Positions 42,055 through 53,617 of a DNA stretch of 64,000 bases are shown here, piece after piece. Location of the stretch: NCBI GenBank assembly GCA_038380435.1, contig JAWZYU010000025.1, positions 28,992,707 to 29,056,706 on the forward strand, written 5' to 3'. This stretch comes from Ryuthela nishihirai (taxonomy: Eukaryota; Arthropoda; Arachnida; Araneae; Heptathelidae). The translations under genes were made by a program, and so were the position numbers. The first letter of the stretch is position 1, and each line of letters starts with the position of its first letter. The notes under the pieces are model-generated. The model was not told the DNA's origin, made no database searches, and worked only from the letters and a program-made list of their open reading frames with translations.

Positions 42055-43005
42055 CACTGCGTGGTCAAATTATTATGAACGGTGGGTTGGGTTGTTTTAC
42101 CTCTGAGCGGCACTTTTTTGCACACCATGGGCTACATGGCCAGGTCACATGGACCCCGAAGGCTCAGAGAAGGTTGGGAGAGGGGACCCATTGGAACAGC
42201 TGTTGGGAGACAGATGGTAGTCTCCCGTCAAAGCCATCCAGCGTTTTCTTTAACGGGCACAGGTTATGGCTCTCCAGCACACGGGGGCACATCTTAATGT
42301 CCCATCGGATGGACGGTGGACTTTCCAAGCCCATCGGTGTCCCCTACTGACCGTGGGCAGGGCGGGGAATTTTGCGGAGATAAATCTCAACGCTGACCCA
42401 GCTGGGACTCGAACCTGGGAACTACAGATTACGAGTCTGGCGCGCTACCGACTAAGCCACCCCCGCCCCGATGAACGGTGTATCGTTCTCGAAGTACCGT
42501 TAAACATGCCAATGTATGCAAAATGTTTTATTGACGTTAGTATTCTATGTCACTACGAAGTCTTATAAAAGCGTAAAGTCATGGTGTAAAGCAAGATCAA
42601 GTGCGACATGGGTAGAAACCCTGATCTGATTGACTTCGAAAGGGGTTCATTATTGGAGCACTATGAGCAGAAGCTTTCGTAATGAAGGTGATAGAACGCA
42701 GCATCACGGGTCACAGTATCCCAAGGGTAGAGAAGAACGGTCTCCAAAAATGTTCCCCAATGGTGGTAATTGCGGGACGAAAAAGATTCTGCCAGACAGG
42801 GACAGGCTTTTGCTGGACCGATTTGTACGGCAAACCAGAGCTGCTATTGCTCATCAGCTGAGAGAGATGACCGCTAACAACAACACTTCAAAACCCATTT
42901 CAATGTGAACTATGTGCAGAGAACTGGAAATCGAAATTGGGAAGTGTACCATGACACATACGACGAAGAATTAGTAGGTGTTCATAATAATTTGACCAAG
43001 CAGTA
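42055..43005 (+). pseudogene. Tc1-like element remnant with transposase fragment
   Basis: Inverted ends CACTGCGTGGTCAAATTATT and its near inverse at ~42982-43004, in a TA context. Between them, frames at ~42660-42950 resemble the N-terminal paired-type DNA-binding part of a Tc1 transposase (GNCGTKKILPDRDRLLL, TVCRELEIEIG-like end). The catalytic DDE part is absent. A SINE1 sits at 42085-42470. Confidence 0.8.
42085..42470 (-). repeat. SINE1 copy with target site duplication
   Basis: Flanked by ATGAACGGTG at 42075-42084 and 42471-42480, inside the Tc1 remnant. Confidence 0.95.
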
Positions 43006-43160
43006 TATACACATTTTTGAATAAGTTCCAAAGTGTACACAGAACAACAAATTTGAAATCTAAATCACAACAATTTTTCAAAATCTAACTCCAGTTCTAA
43101 TATTTTTTTATGCTATCACTGTGTATAATTTATAGTCTATTACTAGGAAAATGTACTTAC

Positions 43161-44162
43161 CTTAGTATAATCTCCTATGTAAAAACCTTGCTGTAAACCC
43201 GTGTAGAAAGTAAGAGGCAAAAGAAGTAAAAGATTAACGTTTTTACACAACTTAAACGTTGCTACCAGATGGTTAGCTGTGCTCCTGTTTTTCTGAACAA
43301 TATTTTCTGTGCCCAAAGAGTCCATGAAGATTATCGCCACCAAGAAACCTAATGCGCCAAATCCCATCAGAATCCCAGTTAACAAAAATCTCTTTTCTTC
43401 GCTTGGCTGCGTTAGTTTGATATTCCCTTCAACGGAATTTCTGCCGCAAAAGTAAACGCCACACATGTCTAAGGAGTCATTAAGCGCATTATATTCATTC
43501 GGATCCTCTGGTCTGAGTGCATAATACGAGATCAAATTCCCCCAGACATCTGAGCTCATGTAAAACAACCCAAACAATCCAAAGAAACGAGCTGACACTG
43601 ATTCTACAGAACTCTTGGTGTAATTGAGATAGAGAAACACCAATTCGTTGAGGTAAGTACCTTGAGAAGACCACATGAGAGATGCACTTATACCACAAAT
43701 GGCAGCTGTGGGAATCAGGGTACCCCAATGTGGATAGAAATTAGAAGCAATATAGGGCAAGTAGCAGAAAATGGAAAGAATCATCGTGGTCTTGCATCCT
43801 AGACGTTTGATGACTAATGATGGTAAGAGCAAGGATGAGGAACACATAAATGCATAGATGACTGCTTGGGATGCTACTCCGACACCTTGCTCACTGTTCA
43901 TCGTGCTCTGAAGGGCTGCTACAGATCCATAGGCTGTGAATAATAATAAGAAACTGGACGATACGACTAAGAGGTTTTTGATTAAGAGAGGTTTAGTCAT
44001 CAGTTGTTTTGTAGTTGGGGGACACAGAGTTTTGAATTTTTTTGCCTCATTTCTGGTATCGGGAAACTTTTCTCGGAAATCGTCAATATCTGAAGGGTTC
44101 GCACGTAAAATTATTTCGTTAGAATAGTTTTCTGAATATATATTTTTCGTTTCTTCATTCAT
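43161..44162 (-). CDS. UNC93-like gene B, coding exon 1
   Basis: Encodes 334 residues. The frame is open for 25 more codons upstream, but those start at a GTG preceded by in-frame stops, so the ATG at 44162 (MNEETKN) is the best start. Same architecture as gene A: charged N-terminus, LQSTMNSEQGVGVASQAVIY, KRLGCKTT, PYIASNFYPHW, lumenal loop with NDS sequon and CGVYFC. It ends TAC... ACT AAG before GTAAGT. With exons 2 and 3 the protein is about 516 aa. Confidence 0.9.
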
Positions 44163-44284
44163 TATAGATGTGTTTTTTTTTTTATCTTTAACGACCTTTT
44201 CTCTTTTTAGAGGAGATACGTCGTGTTTCGATTTCACTTTTTATTGTTAGAAAAGATTATTATTGTTAGGGCTTTCGGTGATAC

Positions 44285-44862
44285 TCATTCAGATGATTTC
44301 GCTTAATAAGAAGAGTACTTTCGCTAATTAAATCAGATGATTTCGTTTAATAGAAGAGTACTATCGCTAATTAAATCAGATGATTTCGTTTAATAGAAGG
44401 GTACTTTCGCTAATTAAATCAGATGATTACGTTTAATAGAAGGGTACTTTCGCTAATTAAATCAGATGATTTCGTTTAATAGAAGAGTACTTTCGCTAAT
44501 TAAATCAGATGATTACGTTTAATAGAAGGGTACTTTCGCTAATTAAATCAGATGATTTCGTTTAATAGAAGAGTACTTTCGCTAATTAAATCAGATGATT
44601 TCGTTTAATAGAAGAGTACTTTCTCTAATTTAAATCAGATGATTTCGTTTAGTAGAAGAGTTTTCTTTTTTAATCAGATTATTTCGTTTACTGGAAGAGT
44701 GTTTTCGCTGATTTAAACAGATGAGTTCGTTTAATAGAAAAGTACTTTCACTGGTTTAATTAGATTATTTCGTTGAACAGAAGAGAGTTTTCACTTAATC
44801 AGATGATTTCGTTTAACAGAAGAGTGTTTTCCCTTAATCAGATGATTTCGTTTAATTTTAAA
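44285..44862. repeat. 43-bp tandem array immediately upstream of gene B
   Basis: About 13-14 units of ATCAGATGATTTCGTTTAAT plus AGAAGAGTACTTTCGCTAATTAA. Near-exact close to the gene, degenerate away from it. Starts ~120 bp upstream of the ATG. Confidence 0.93.
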
Positions 44863-45049
44863 GAGAAACAGAAGTCTTCGTGCAGTATTCTTCGCAGCAT
44901 TTCCTGAAAAGAGAAATATAAATTAGGAAAACGCTTTAATAAAAAAAATGTTTTATTAATTATTTCAATATTATATTTTAGCAGTCTAAAGCACATATTT
45001 GGTCCAACAACTTGAATCATTCATGCTAGAATATGATTAAAAACAGATG

Positions 45050-45600
45050 CATCTCAAGCAGCTGCTTGCCGTAGGGATCAGTAGTCTGTCACTATAATAT
45101 ATCATAGAGATGTAATATGTCATTTAATAAGCCACAGAAGTCAATAGCCTGTCAGTATAATACACCATAGATGTCAGTAGCCTGCCAGTGTAATATCCTA
45201 TACGGATCAGCAGCTGTCAATGCAATACACAATAGAGATAAGTAGGCTGTCAGTATAATATGCAATAGAGATCAGTAGCCTGTCAGTATAATATGCAATA
45301 GAGATAAGTAGCCTGTCAGTATAATATGCAATAGAGATAAGTAGCCTGTCGTATATTATTCAATGGAGATAAGTAGCCTGTCAGTATATTACTCAATAGA
45401 GATAAGTAGCCTGTCGTATATTATACAATAGAGATAAGTAGCCTGTCAGTATATTATGCAATAGAGATAAGTAGCCTGTCAGTATATTATGCAATAGAGA
45501 TAAGTAGCCTGTAAGTATATTATGCAATAGAGATAAGTAGCCTGTCAGTATATCATGCAATAGAGAGAAGTAGCCAGTCAGTAAAATATGCAATAGAGGG
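45050..45600. repeat. 33-bp minisatellite seeded by a SINE2 fragment
   Basis: Begins with SINE2 sequence (TCTCAAGCAGCTGCTTGCC at ~45052). It passes through degenerate units to ~14 copies of AGATAAGTAGCCTGTCAGTA plus a TATTATGCAATAG part, which corresponds to the SINE2 segment GAGCCTGTCAGTTTATATGC. Confidence 0.88.
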
Positions 45601-46802
45601 ATATCTAAACCCTACTAAGCAAGTGGCATCACCACACGGAACTCGGGGCCGACTGTCCAGAACTTGCGAAATTATGGGAAGCCGAAAACTTCTACCACCA
45701 GCAGTAATGTTCACCTCTGACGTAAACGAATGCCCGGACATATATTCGGAACACGCCTGGAAGTGTGCTATGCTCTGAGTCATTTTATTAAGACCCGAGT
45801 AATACTAGGGAATTCTGGCAGTATATATACAGAAGATCTCTAAGAAAAGCTACACCTCAGTAAGAAAGACAAATTATGTAAAGGAAACACCCGTTATTTA
45901 TCAGGAGCTCAAACATTGATCTTCTCTCTACCGTCACTAAACGCTTGGATTAAACAGAATGCTTCTTCCTTTTTGAAGTTTGAGAGATTAGTTTATTTGC
46001 AAACTAATCAACGTGTATATCTAATTACGTAGAAATACCGGACCACCTTAGCTTGTACTCAAGTGCTATGACAATCCTTAAAATAACCAAATTACCTAAT
46101 CTCCAAAATATTTACACTGAGAAGAAAACATCTCGAAAATTTTTGACCTCCCTCGTACCCAATGATCTTAACTGGATCACCACTTTGCAAAAAAGATGCC
46201 ACTAGCCACTACTTGAAAGAGGAATTTCGAACATTTTTTAGCATGGAGATCCATCATGGAGAATATGCATGGGAGAACAACTTACAATAATCCCACTCAA
46301 ATTGCTATATGATTTATTAGAAATATTTTAGGTAAATAATACTTATTAGTCTATTACTAGGAAATTCGTGTCATTTTGCTTATGATTAGGCAAGTTTTTT
46401 CGATCACTAATCATACTTTCATTTTTATTAGATAACACGTTTTGAGACATCAGTGAAATTTTCCAGTGAAGTAGGCTTTTTCTTTTTCGGTCATTAGAAA
46501 ATGCACAAATTTTTTCAATCGTAAAAAAAAATTTCCGGATTATTATCCTAATTCATCGTCTCACGATTCAAAGTTTCAGGATCATTAACGAAATTTTCTG
46601 ATAATTTGGCAAAATTCTTTGGATTATTAGTAAATTTCTTTTGGGTTATTAGTCATATTTTCTAGTTTTTTGCTCACCGAAAAAGATCATTTACCTAAGA
46701 AAATGTTTGGAAACCATGGATCTAAGAGAAATAATAAACTTGAATGTAAAAGAAAGGTTTGTAATCATTGATCTAAAAAAAAATCAACTTTAGGCATATA
46801 TA
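45601..46802. other. No gene recognised
   Basis: A 76-aa minus frame (45553-45783) has fairly mixed composition but no family I know. The remainder is AT-rich without structure. Confidence 0.4.
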
Positions 46803-47015
46803 CACTCGCTCAAAAAATATCCGAACATTAAGGTTGATGACAGAATTCAGAAAAAATATCTGGCAACGATTTTTTTACGAATTAGTGATCTAGCAACCTT
46901 CCTGTCACGTGACACGAAGGTTGCCAGATCGCTAATTTCTAAAAAAATCGTTGCCAAATATTTTTTCTGAATTCTGTAATCAGCCATAGTGTTCGGATAT
47001 TTTTTTGAGCGACTG
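46803..47015. mobile_element. Tc1/mariner-type palindromic MITE
   Basis: 213-bp hairpin of the same family as 4976-5188. TA on the left, TG on the right (one mutated base). Confidence 0.88.
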
Positions 47016-47052
47016 TGCCTAAAGACTAAACAATTGTTTGGTTCTTTTTAGG

Positions 47053-47860
47053 ATTAATTATGGTAGTGAAACTTGGACACTTTGTAAACAATATAACAGG
47101 TTGTTGGGTTGTTTTACCTCTGTGCTGCACTGTTTTGCGCACCATGGGCTAAATGGCCAGGTCGCATGGACCCCGAAGGCTCACAGAAGGTTGAGGGAGG
47201 GGACGCACTGGAACAGCTGTTGGGAGACAGATGGTAGCCTCCCGTCAAGGCCATCCAGTGTGTTCTTTAACGTGCACAGGGTGTGGCTCTCCCACACACG
47301 AGGCCACGGATTAACGTCCCATCCGACGGACGGCGGTCTTTCCAAAGCCCATCGGTGTTCCCTACTGACCGTGGGCAGGGCGGAGAATTTTGCGGAGATA
47401 AATCTCAACGCTGACCCAGCTGGGACTCGAACCTGGGAACTACAGCTTACGAGCCTGGCGCGCTCCCGACTGAGCCATCCCCACCCTTAAGATAACAGGA
47501 AACTAGATGCTTTTGATTCTAGATGCTTACGCAGTATCTTGAGCATTAGGTGGTTAAACTTTGTAACTAATGATGAGGTTAGGCAAAGGAGTCGGCAACC
47601 TCCTATAAGCAGCATATTGTGCAAAGAGAGAGACTCCGTTGGCTTGGCCATGTTGCCCGTATGGATAATTATAGATTACGAATAGGATTATGAACAGTGT
47701 GCCTAAAGGTCTCAGAAAGAGGGGGAGACCTTAGGATGCGGTGAACAGACAACGTCAAACAAGATTTCGTTACAACTGGTGTATTGTGGCTTGGAGAACT
47801 AAATTCGGCGATCTCGTTAGACCTCCGTAGCCCATGGCTGCTTGAGGATGAGGATGATGA
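47053..47860 (+). pseudogene. RTE/BovB-like LINE 3' fragment split by SINE1
   Basis: The YGSETWTLCKQ segment lies at 47053-47100, then SINE1, then the continuation (KLDAFDSR-like, RLRWLGHVARM-like, CCATGGCTGCTTGAGGATGA tail) to ~47860. Several frame breaks and small deletions make it older than the other two copies. Confidence 0.88.
47101..47486 (-). repeat. SINE1 copy inside RTE fragment
   Basis: ATAACAGG occurs at both junctions (47093-47100, 47492-47499). Confidence 0.93.
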
Positions 47861-49740
47861 GAGTAAGAAAAAAGGTTGGGAATAACTGCCCTGTGGGAAA
47901 AATTCCACTCTATCATGAAAAGATTGGAATTGATGTTCCAAGGAGAGAAAAACCCAGTTTCACATGAAAATTTTGGAATTAGAGTTCCAAGGAAAAAATA
48001 CAATTAAAAGAGAGAAATTGGGCACCACTACTTCAAGAGCATATATCCTCTTGAGAGAGTGCATTATTTTCAAATTAAAAAAAACACATAAAGTAGGGAA
48101 GAGGAATCCAGTTTTCGAAAAAATTTTAAACCATTGCTCTAAATTTTAAATCGAAAAAATTATCTTCGTTTTAAATCGAAAACTTTTAAATCGAAAATTT
48201 AATAAAAATCTTCGTTTTAAATCGAAAACTTAATAATTCGATTTTTCAATGCTTCTTTATACCGAATATTATGAAGAGTTTTTAGTGTTACCAATGGAAA
48301 AATTGCACTTAGGATAGTAAAAAATGTGAGCCACCGCTATAAAAGGATATATCCTTTTAGAGCAATGGTTTTTCTGCTATAAAAGGAAATATCCTCTTGG
48401 AGCAGATTTTTTTGCATTAAACAAAAATCTATTCTAGGGAGGAGGAATCAAATTTCGGTTTTGAAAATTGGATTTCTAAATACTATTGCATACTGAATAT
48501 TATGAATTATATCCCACTTTAAAAGGACTTTAAAAACCTTTTCGAATACTTTGTCAGAAAAAAAAACCTCTAGCGTTTCAAACTGAAAACTACAGCTCCA
48601 AAAACACATTTATGAAACGAAACTCTTGGAAGAGTTGCCTAATAACAAAAATCAATCAGGAACCACACCTACCTGTATAAAGCCTCCAATTAGGATAGGT
48701 CTCTCTTTCTCGCTTATTCAAGATCTATGATCTCTAATGAAAAGATGCGAAAATCTCCATTGTACTTCCAAAAAGTGCTACTCGAATTCACAATGCAATC
48801 TGAAGAAATGAAAAATATCGCGTTACTGACAGTGACGAACACTCCACGAGATATAGATATCTGAGCTGAAGGCCGCGAATTACAACAAAATAACTCACCA
48901 TCCGTCTGAATAGCGAGATAAAAGAAATTAACGACATGAGAAGATGTTTATTATTTTACTGCATTGGGTGAAGCCTTTAGAGACCAGTTATAGAGGAATG
49001 AATTGTGAAATTGCTTTCGCGAGACTGAAGACTAAGTAAGATTTTGAACACATTTGTTAACTAGAAGAATAGCACCTCTGGCGAATATGAGGTGCTCTTT
49101 TTCAGAAGGGGACGGGGTCGTTAGCGTGCCTGGCTCGTAATAGGTATTGGAATTAAATTCACTATACGGCTGTTAGCATAAAAAATTATTTTTTCTTTGT
49201 TTTTTTAATCTCTTTTATATCGTCGTGTGACATTAGAACTTGCTGTTTTATTGCCATGACGTTTACTGCTGGACGATAACATAAGACGACATGAAAAGGA
49301 CGATATCCCAACAGCCCATAGAACGAAACCCTCCTTTTCGTAGTGAACGATCCCATAGTGCACGTGGGATGCAATAAACTCTGCCTCTGCAACTGACTTG
49401 TCTTTGAAAATGCGACAACTAAGGTCGCAAAATTCGAGTAGGGCCACTGAAAGTTTCTAACTTTTTGGTGCCGTCTATGATTTTTTTTGGATTTTTTGCC
49501 TCCTTTATGTCATTTATCGTGTTTATAAAATAGAACCTCTATGTGTGTGCCTGGTACAATTAAAGACATCCAGAGGACGTTCCCTGACCATAACACCCGG
49601 ATGTAAATCGACGGATGTGGAACAAACAAGAATTGTTGATCTGCTACTAAATATAGTAAGTTCGGTCCATTGATTCCTAGTGCTACTGTACAACTCTAAT
49701 CCATTAAGGACAGCAAGTTCTAATGTCACAAGACGGGATA
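47861..49740. other. No gene recognised
   Basis: Contains loosely repeated motifs (TTGGAATT-GTTCCAAGGA at 47920-47990, TTTTAAATCGAAAA at ~48145-48240, TATAAAAGGAWATATCC at ~48338-48400) and a SINE1 head scrap near 49107-49143. Minus-strand frames at 49205-49447 and 49523-49771 are not recognisable. Confidence 0.4.
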
Positions 49741-49747
49741 TAAAAAA

Positions 49748-49917
49748 ATAAATAAATACCCCCTCAAGCATCTGCTTGCCACAGAGGTCTGACAGGAGCC
49801 TGTCAGTTTATATGCCATAGTAGAAGATCTGAGAAGATCGACACATACATTCATGCGAGAAACGACACATACATTCATGCCTTATCCGGGGCTCGAACCC
49901 AGGTCCCTTAGATCAGC
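49748..49917 (-). repeat. SINE2 copy, head-truncated
   Basis: Tail and body complete (AATACCCCCTCAAGC), ending within the tRNA-like head. GATATAAAA flanks both sides. Confidence 0.85.
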
Positions 49918-50059
49918 AGATATAAAAGAGATAAAAAAAAGCAAAGAAAAATAATTTTTTATGCTAAACAGCCATAAAATATATTTAATACTAATATTGT
50001 TAGCGCTGGGAAAATTCTATACTCGTAACAAGTAGTTCCCACACTGTGTTAGCGTTGGG

Positions 50060-50131
50060 AGTATAAACTGTGTTAGCGTTTAGATTTATCTCAGTCAAAG
50101 GACATACACCTTCCCTGCCCTCGGTGTCAGT
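50060..50131 (+). repeat. Old SINE1 scrap
   Basis: TTAGATTTATCTC and CCTTCCCTGCCCTCGG match the post-head part of SINE1. Confidence 0.5.
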
Positions 50132-50137
50132 GTTCAA

Positions 50138-50476
50138 TTGTTGTTACCTCTAAGTGGCCCTTTTTTGCACACCATGGGCTAAATGGCCATGTCACAAGGA
50201 CCCCGAAGGCTCAGAGAAGATTGGGGAAGTGGACCCACTGGAACAGCTTTTGGGAGACATACGGTAACCTCCTGTCAAGGCCATCCAGCATGTTCTTTAA
50301 CGTGCAGAGCATGGCACCCCCGCACAGACTTTACTTTCCATCCGACAGACGGCGGCCTTTCGAAGCCCATTGGTGTCCCCTACTGACCGAGGGCAGGGTG
50401 GGTCGTTCTGCGGAGATAAATATAAACGCTGCGCCAGGTGGGAATCGAACCTGGGAACTGCAGATTAGGAGCCTAC
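50138..50476 (-). repeat. SINE1 copy, diverged
   Basis: Lacks the last part of the tRNA-like head and carries many substitutions. Confidence 0.85.
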
Positions 50477-50481
50477 GTTTC

Positions 50482-50963
50482 GAAATAAAATTTACACTTT
50501 TGTCCGATTAAAAATAAAAATGTTTGAAAACAATAATTGTAAATTTTATTATTAGAAATCCAAATCATCCATGACGATATCCTGTTTTAACTGTTATTAC
50601 CACCACATCAAATATACATAGAAAGAAAAATTAAAACTCTTCAGTTAACTTTAATTTGTATTTACAAAATACAACGAATTAAAAAAAAAATCTGTGCTCT
50701 TTAAACAGGTCTTTCCTTGTTTTAAATCCTGATTATCGTTAGTTCATCTCTATTTTTTCATACTTTACCTATTCTAATTACATACACCTATTTCTATTAA
50801 ATTTATGCCCTATTTAATATATTAACAAGTTAATAGGGTGCAAAACATTTTGCCTAAATGTATAGGCAAGTTCGCCTAAATGTACGGGCCGCCCCAGCGT
50901 AGCTACGATACTATCGCATATCACAAACTTTGATACATAACTTGATGTACCCGACCCTATCGT
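50482..50963. other. No gene recognised
   Basis: AT-rich spacer. Confidence 0.4.
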
Positions 50964-50977
50964 TCAGAAGCTGTAGT

Positions 50978-51367
50978 TGGGTTGTGGGTTGTTTTACCTC
51001 TGAGCGGCACTTTTTTGCACACCATGGGCTAAATTGCCAGGTCACATGGACCCCGAAGGCTCAGAGAAGGTTGGGGGAGGGGACCCACTGGAACAGCTGT
51101 TGGGAGACAGATGGTAGCCTCCCGTCAAGGCCATCCAGCGTGTTCTTTAACGTGCACAGTGTATGGCTCTCCTACACACGGATCCACGGCTTAACGTCCC
51201 ATCCGACGGACGGCGGTCTTTCCAAGCCCATCGGTGTCCCCTACTGACCGTGGGCAGGGCGGGGGAATTTTGCGGAGATAAATCTCAACGCTGACCCAGC
51301 TGGGACTCGAACCTGGGAACTACAGATTACGAGCCTGGCGCGCTACCGACTGAGCCACCCCCGCCCC
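50978..51367 (-). repeat. SINE1 copy with target site duplication
   Basis: Flanked by TCAGAAGCTGTAGT at 50964-50977 and 51368-51381. Confidence 0.95.
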
Positions 51368-51548
51368 TCAGAAGCTGTAGTGTAACAGACTTCGTTGATA
51401 TCGAAAATTTTGTAGACATCGAAGATTGTCACCATCAAATTGCAGAAAAGAAAAGCAGAAATCAAAGGTTGCCCGCCAATCAAATTGCAGGAAACAAGCA
51501 TCAATCGAAGGTTGTTACATTTTTACAAGGTAATAAAAAATAGTAATT

Positions 51549-52133
51549 CCCACCCCACTCCGGCAGCAGTTGCTTGCCACAAAGATCAGAAAAGAGCCTG
51601 TCAGTTTAATACGTCATAGAGGTCTATGAAGAAGGGGAAACTTCAGTAAAAAATACATTCCTTATCTATTGCTCGAACCCAGGATCCTTTGATTAGTAGC
51701 GAAGCGCGCTGCCCGATTGGCCAAGGTTGGGTTGGGTTGTTTTATCCGAGCGGCACTTTTTTGCACACCATGGGCTAAATGGCCAGGTCACAAGGACCCC
51801 GAAGTCTCAGAGAAGGTTGGGGGAGGGGACCCACTGGAACAGCTGTTGGGAGACAGATGGTAGCCTCCCGTCAAGGCCCTCCAGCGTGTTCTTTAACGTG
51901 CACAGGGTATGGCTCTCCCGCACACGAGGCCACGGCTTAACGTCCCATCCGACGGACGGCGGCCTTTCCAAGCCCATCGGTGTCCCCTACTGACCGTGGG
52001 CAGGGCCGGGAATTTTGCGGAGATAAATCTCAACGCTGACCCAGTTGGAACTCGAACCTGGGAACTGCAGATTACGAGCCTGGCGCGCTACCGACTGAGT
52101 TACCCCCGCCCCCCCGATTGGCCAAGGGAACGG
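51549..52133 (-). repeat. SINE2 copy, diverged, split by SINE1
   Basis: Body at 51549-51725 (GCAGCAGTTGCTTGCC through GCGCTGCCCGATTGGCCAAG), with the last bases of the head after the younger SINE1. Confidence 0.8.
51726..52113 (-). repeat. SINE1 copy inside SINE2
   Basis: Flanked by CCGATTGGCCAAG at 51713-51725 and 52114-52126. Confidence 0.95.
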
Positions 52134-52482
52134 CTTAGTAAAGGAAATGGAAGCAAAAATTAATAAACTTGTGCGTATTTCAAAAATTTTAAAAACCTTT
52201 GTAATGAAAGCGAGAAAGTTATACTATAATGGAAAAAATCCAATGAAAAAAAACTAATTTTTCTACATGCATGCCTGCTCGTTGATATGTGATAATAATA
52301 ATTTGTGTATGAGAAAAATAACGTAAACAAAAGTGATTGTAATATTTTATTTTGTTCAAAATAAATGTTTAAGAGGCAGGCGCAAAAAAGAAACGAGACT
52401 ATTCGCATAACTTACGCAATTCGCCCCTCTTCAATCAAAGAGAAACAACACCTGTTTAGTTTGGGTTTTTCTGGTTTTAACT
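52134..52482. other. No gene recognised
   Basis: AT-rich spacer. Confidence 0.4.
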
Positions 52483-52870
52483 GGGGCGGGGGTGGCTCAG
52501 TCGGTAGCGCGTCAGACTCGCAATCTGTAGTTCCCAGGTTCGAGTCCCAGCTGGGTCAGCGTTGAGATTTATCTCCGCAAAATTCCCCGCCCTGCCCACG
52601 GTCAGTAGGGGACACCGATGGGCTTGGAAATGCCGCCGTCCGTCGGATGGGACGTTAAGCCATGGCCCCGTGTGCGGAAGAGACATACCTTGTGCACGTT
52701 AAAGAACACGCTGGATGGCCTTGACGGGAGGCTACCATCTGTCTCCCAACAGCTGTTCCAGTGGGTCCCCTCCCCCAACCTTCTCTGAGCCTTCGGGGTG
52801 CATGTGACCTGGCCATTTAGCCCATGGTGTGCAAAAAAGTGCCGCTCAGAGGTAAAACAACCCAACCCAA
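52483..52870 (+). repeat. SINE1 copy, plus orientation
   Basis: Full-length, from GGGGCGGGGGTGGCTCAG to AACAACCCAACCCAA. Confidence 0.95.
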
Positions 52871-53020
52871 CTTGAGCATGTTAAAGAACCGGGTATCACC
52901 TTTATAACCGAGGGTGGCGGCTCAGCGAATATAAAACTAAACGCTAACAGAGTTAGGACTCGAACCTGGGAACTACAGAATGAGAGCATAGAAGGGTACC
53001 GATTGAGCTACTAACTCGGC
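52871..53020 (-). repeat. Diverged tRNA-like SINE fragment
   Basis: Contains a tRNA-like stretch (GGACTCGAACCTGGGAAC, ACCGATTGAGCTACTAACTC) but the body does not align well with SINE1. It may be an old copy or a related subfamily. Confidence 0.5.
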
Positions 53021-53072
53021 GGTGGAATCCACGTCTTTATATTCTATTTACATCCATATTTACAAGACGAGT

Positions 53073-53433
53073 TGTTGGGTAGCTCAATCTGTAACGCTCC
53101 TGACTCGTAATCTGCAGTTCCCAGTTCGAGTCCCAGTTGGATCAGCGTTGAATTTTTCTCCGCAAAATTCTCCGCCCTGCCCACAATCAATAGGAGACAC
53201 CGAAGGGACTGTCATCCGTCAGATGGGACGTTAAACTGTGGCCCCGTGTGCGGAAGGGCCAAACGTTGCGCACGTTAAAGTACATGCTGGATGGCCTTAA
53301 TGTGATGGCTACCATCTGTCTCATAACAGCTGTTCCAGTGGGTCCCCTCCCCCAAACCTTTTCTGAGCCTCCTTGTGACCTGTCCATTTAGCCTATTGTG
53401 TGCAAAAAAGTGCCGCTCAGAGGTAAAACAACT
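53073..53433 (+). repeat. SINE1 copy, diverged
   Basis: Complete but with many small deletions. Head reads GGGTAGCTCAATCTGTAACG. Confidence 0.85.
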
Positions 53434-53472
53434 CACGACGAAACAAAATGGTGGATGTTGTCATCTAGAGCA

Positions 53473-53530
53473 GTGGTTCTCAAAGTGTGTGCCGTGATAT
53501 TTCGGATGATATTACAGCTAAAAGGAAATT
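53473..53530 (+). repeat. Possible hAT terminal fragment
   Basis: CAGTGGTTCTCAAAGTGTG resembles common hAT (Charlie-type) ends. No matching inverted end found. Confidence 0.4.
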
Positions 53531-53617
53531 TAAAACCATTTTATGGCTACTCTCTGCCATTCATTCTTCATTTAATTCTTTTCCGTTTAATCAAAAATTA
53601 TCCTTATTAAATCTTAA

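Larger units (their letters stand above)
40250..43160 (-). other. Intron 1 of gene B
   Basis: Carries two tandem arrays, a hAT MITE, a Tc1 remnant and a SINE1. Confidence 0.8.

Noticed and set aside
44163..44237. Upstream 25 codons as the start of gene B
   Set aside because: The frame begins with GTG, not ATG, and has in-frame stops just upstream; the ATG at 44162 is more plausible.
51727..51993. Open frames of 60-100 aa repeated all over the window (types RLGCFTSERHFFAHHGLNG and ALPHTGPRLNVPSDG)
   Set aside because: They are translations of SINE1 in two frames, recurring wherever a copy lies and having no independent start or conservation.
52485..52560. tRNA genes suggested by A and B boxes
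   Set aside because: Each is the head of a SINE1 or SINE2 copy. None folds as an isolated tRNA with a proper 3' end, and all continue into SINE body sequence.
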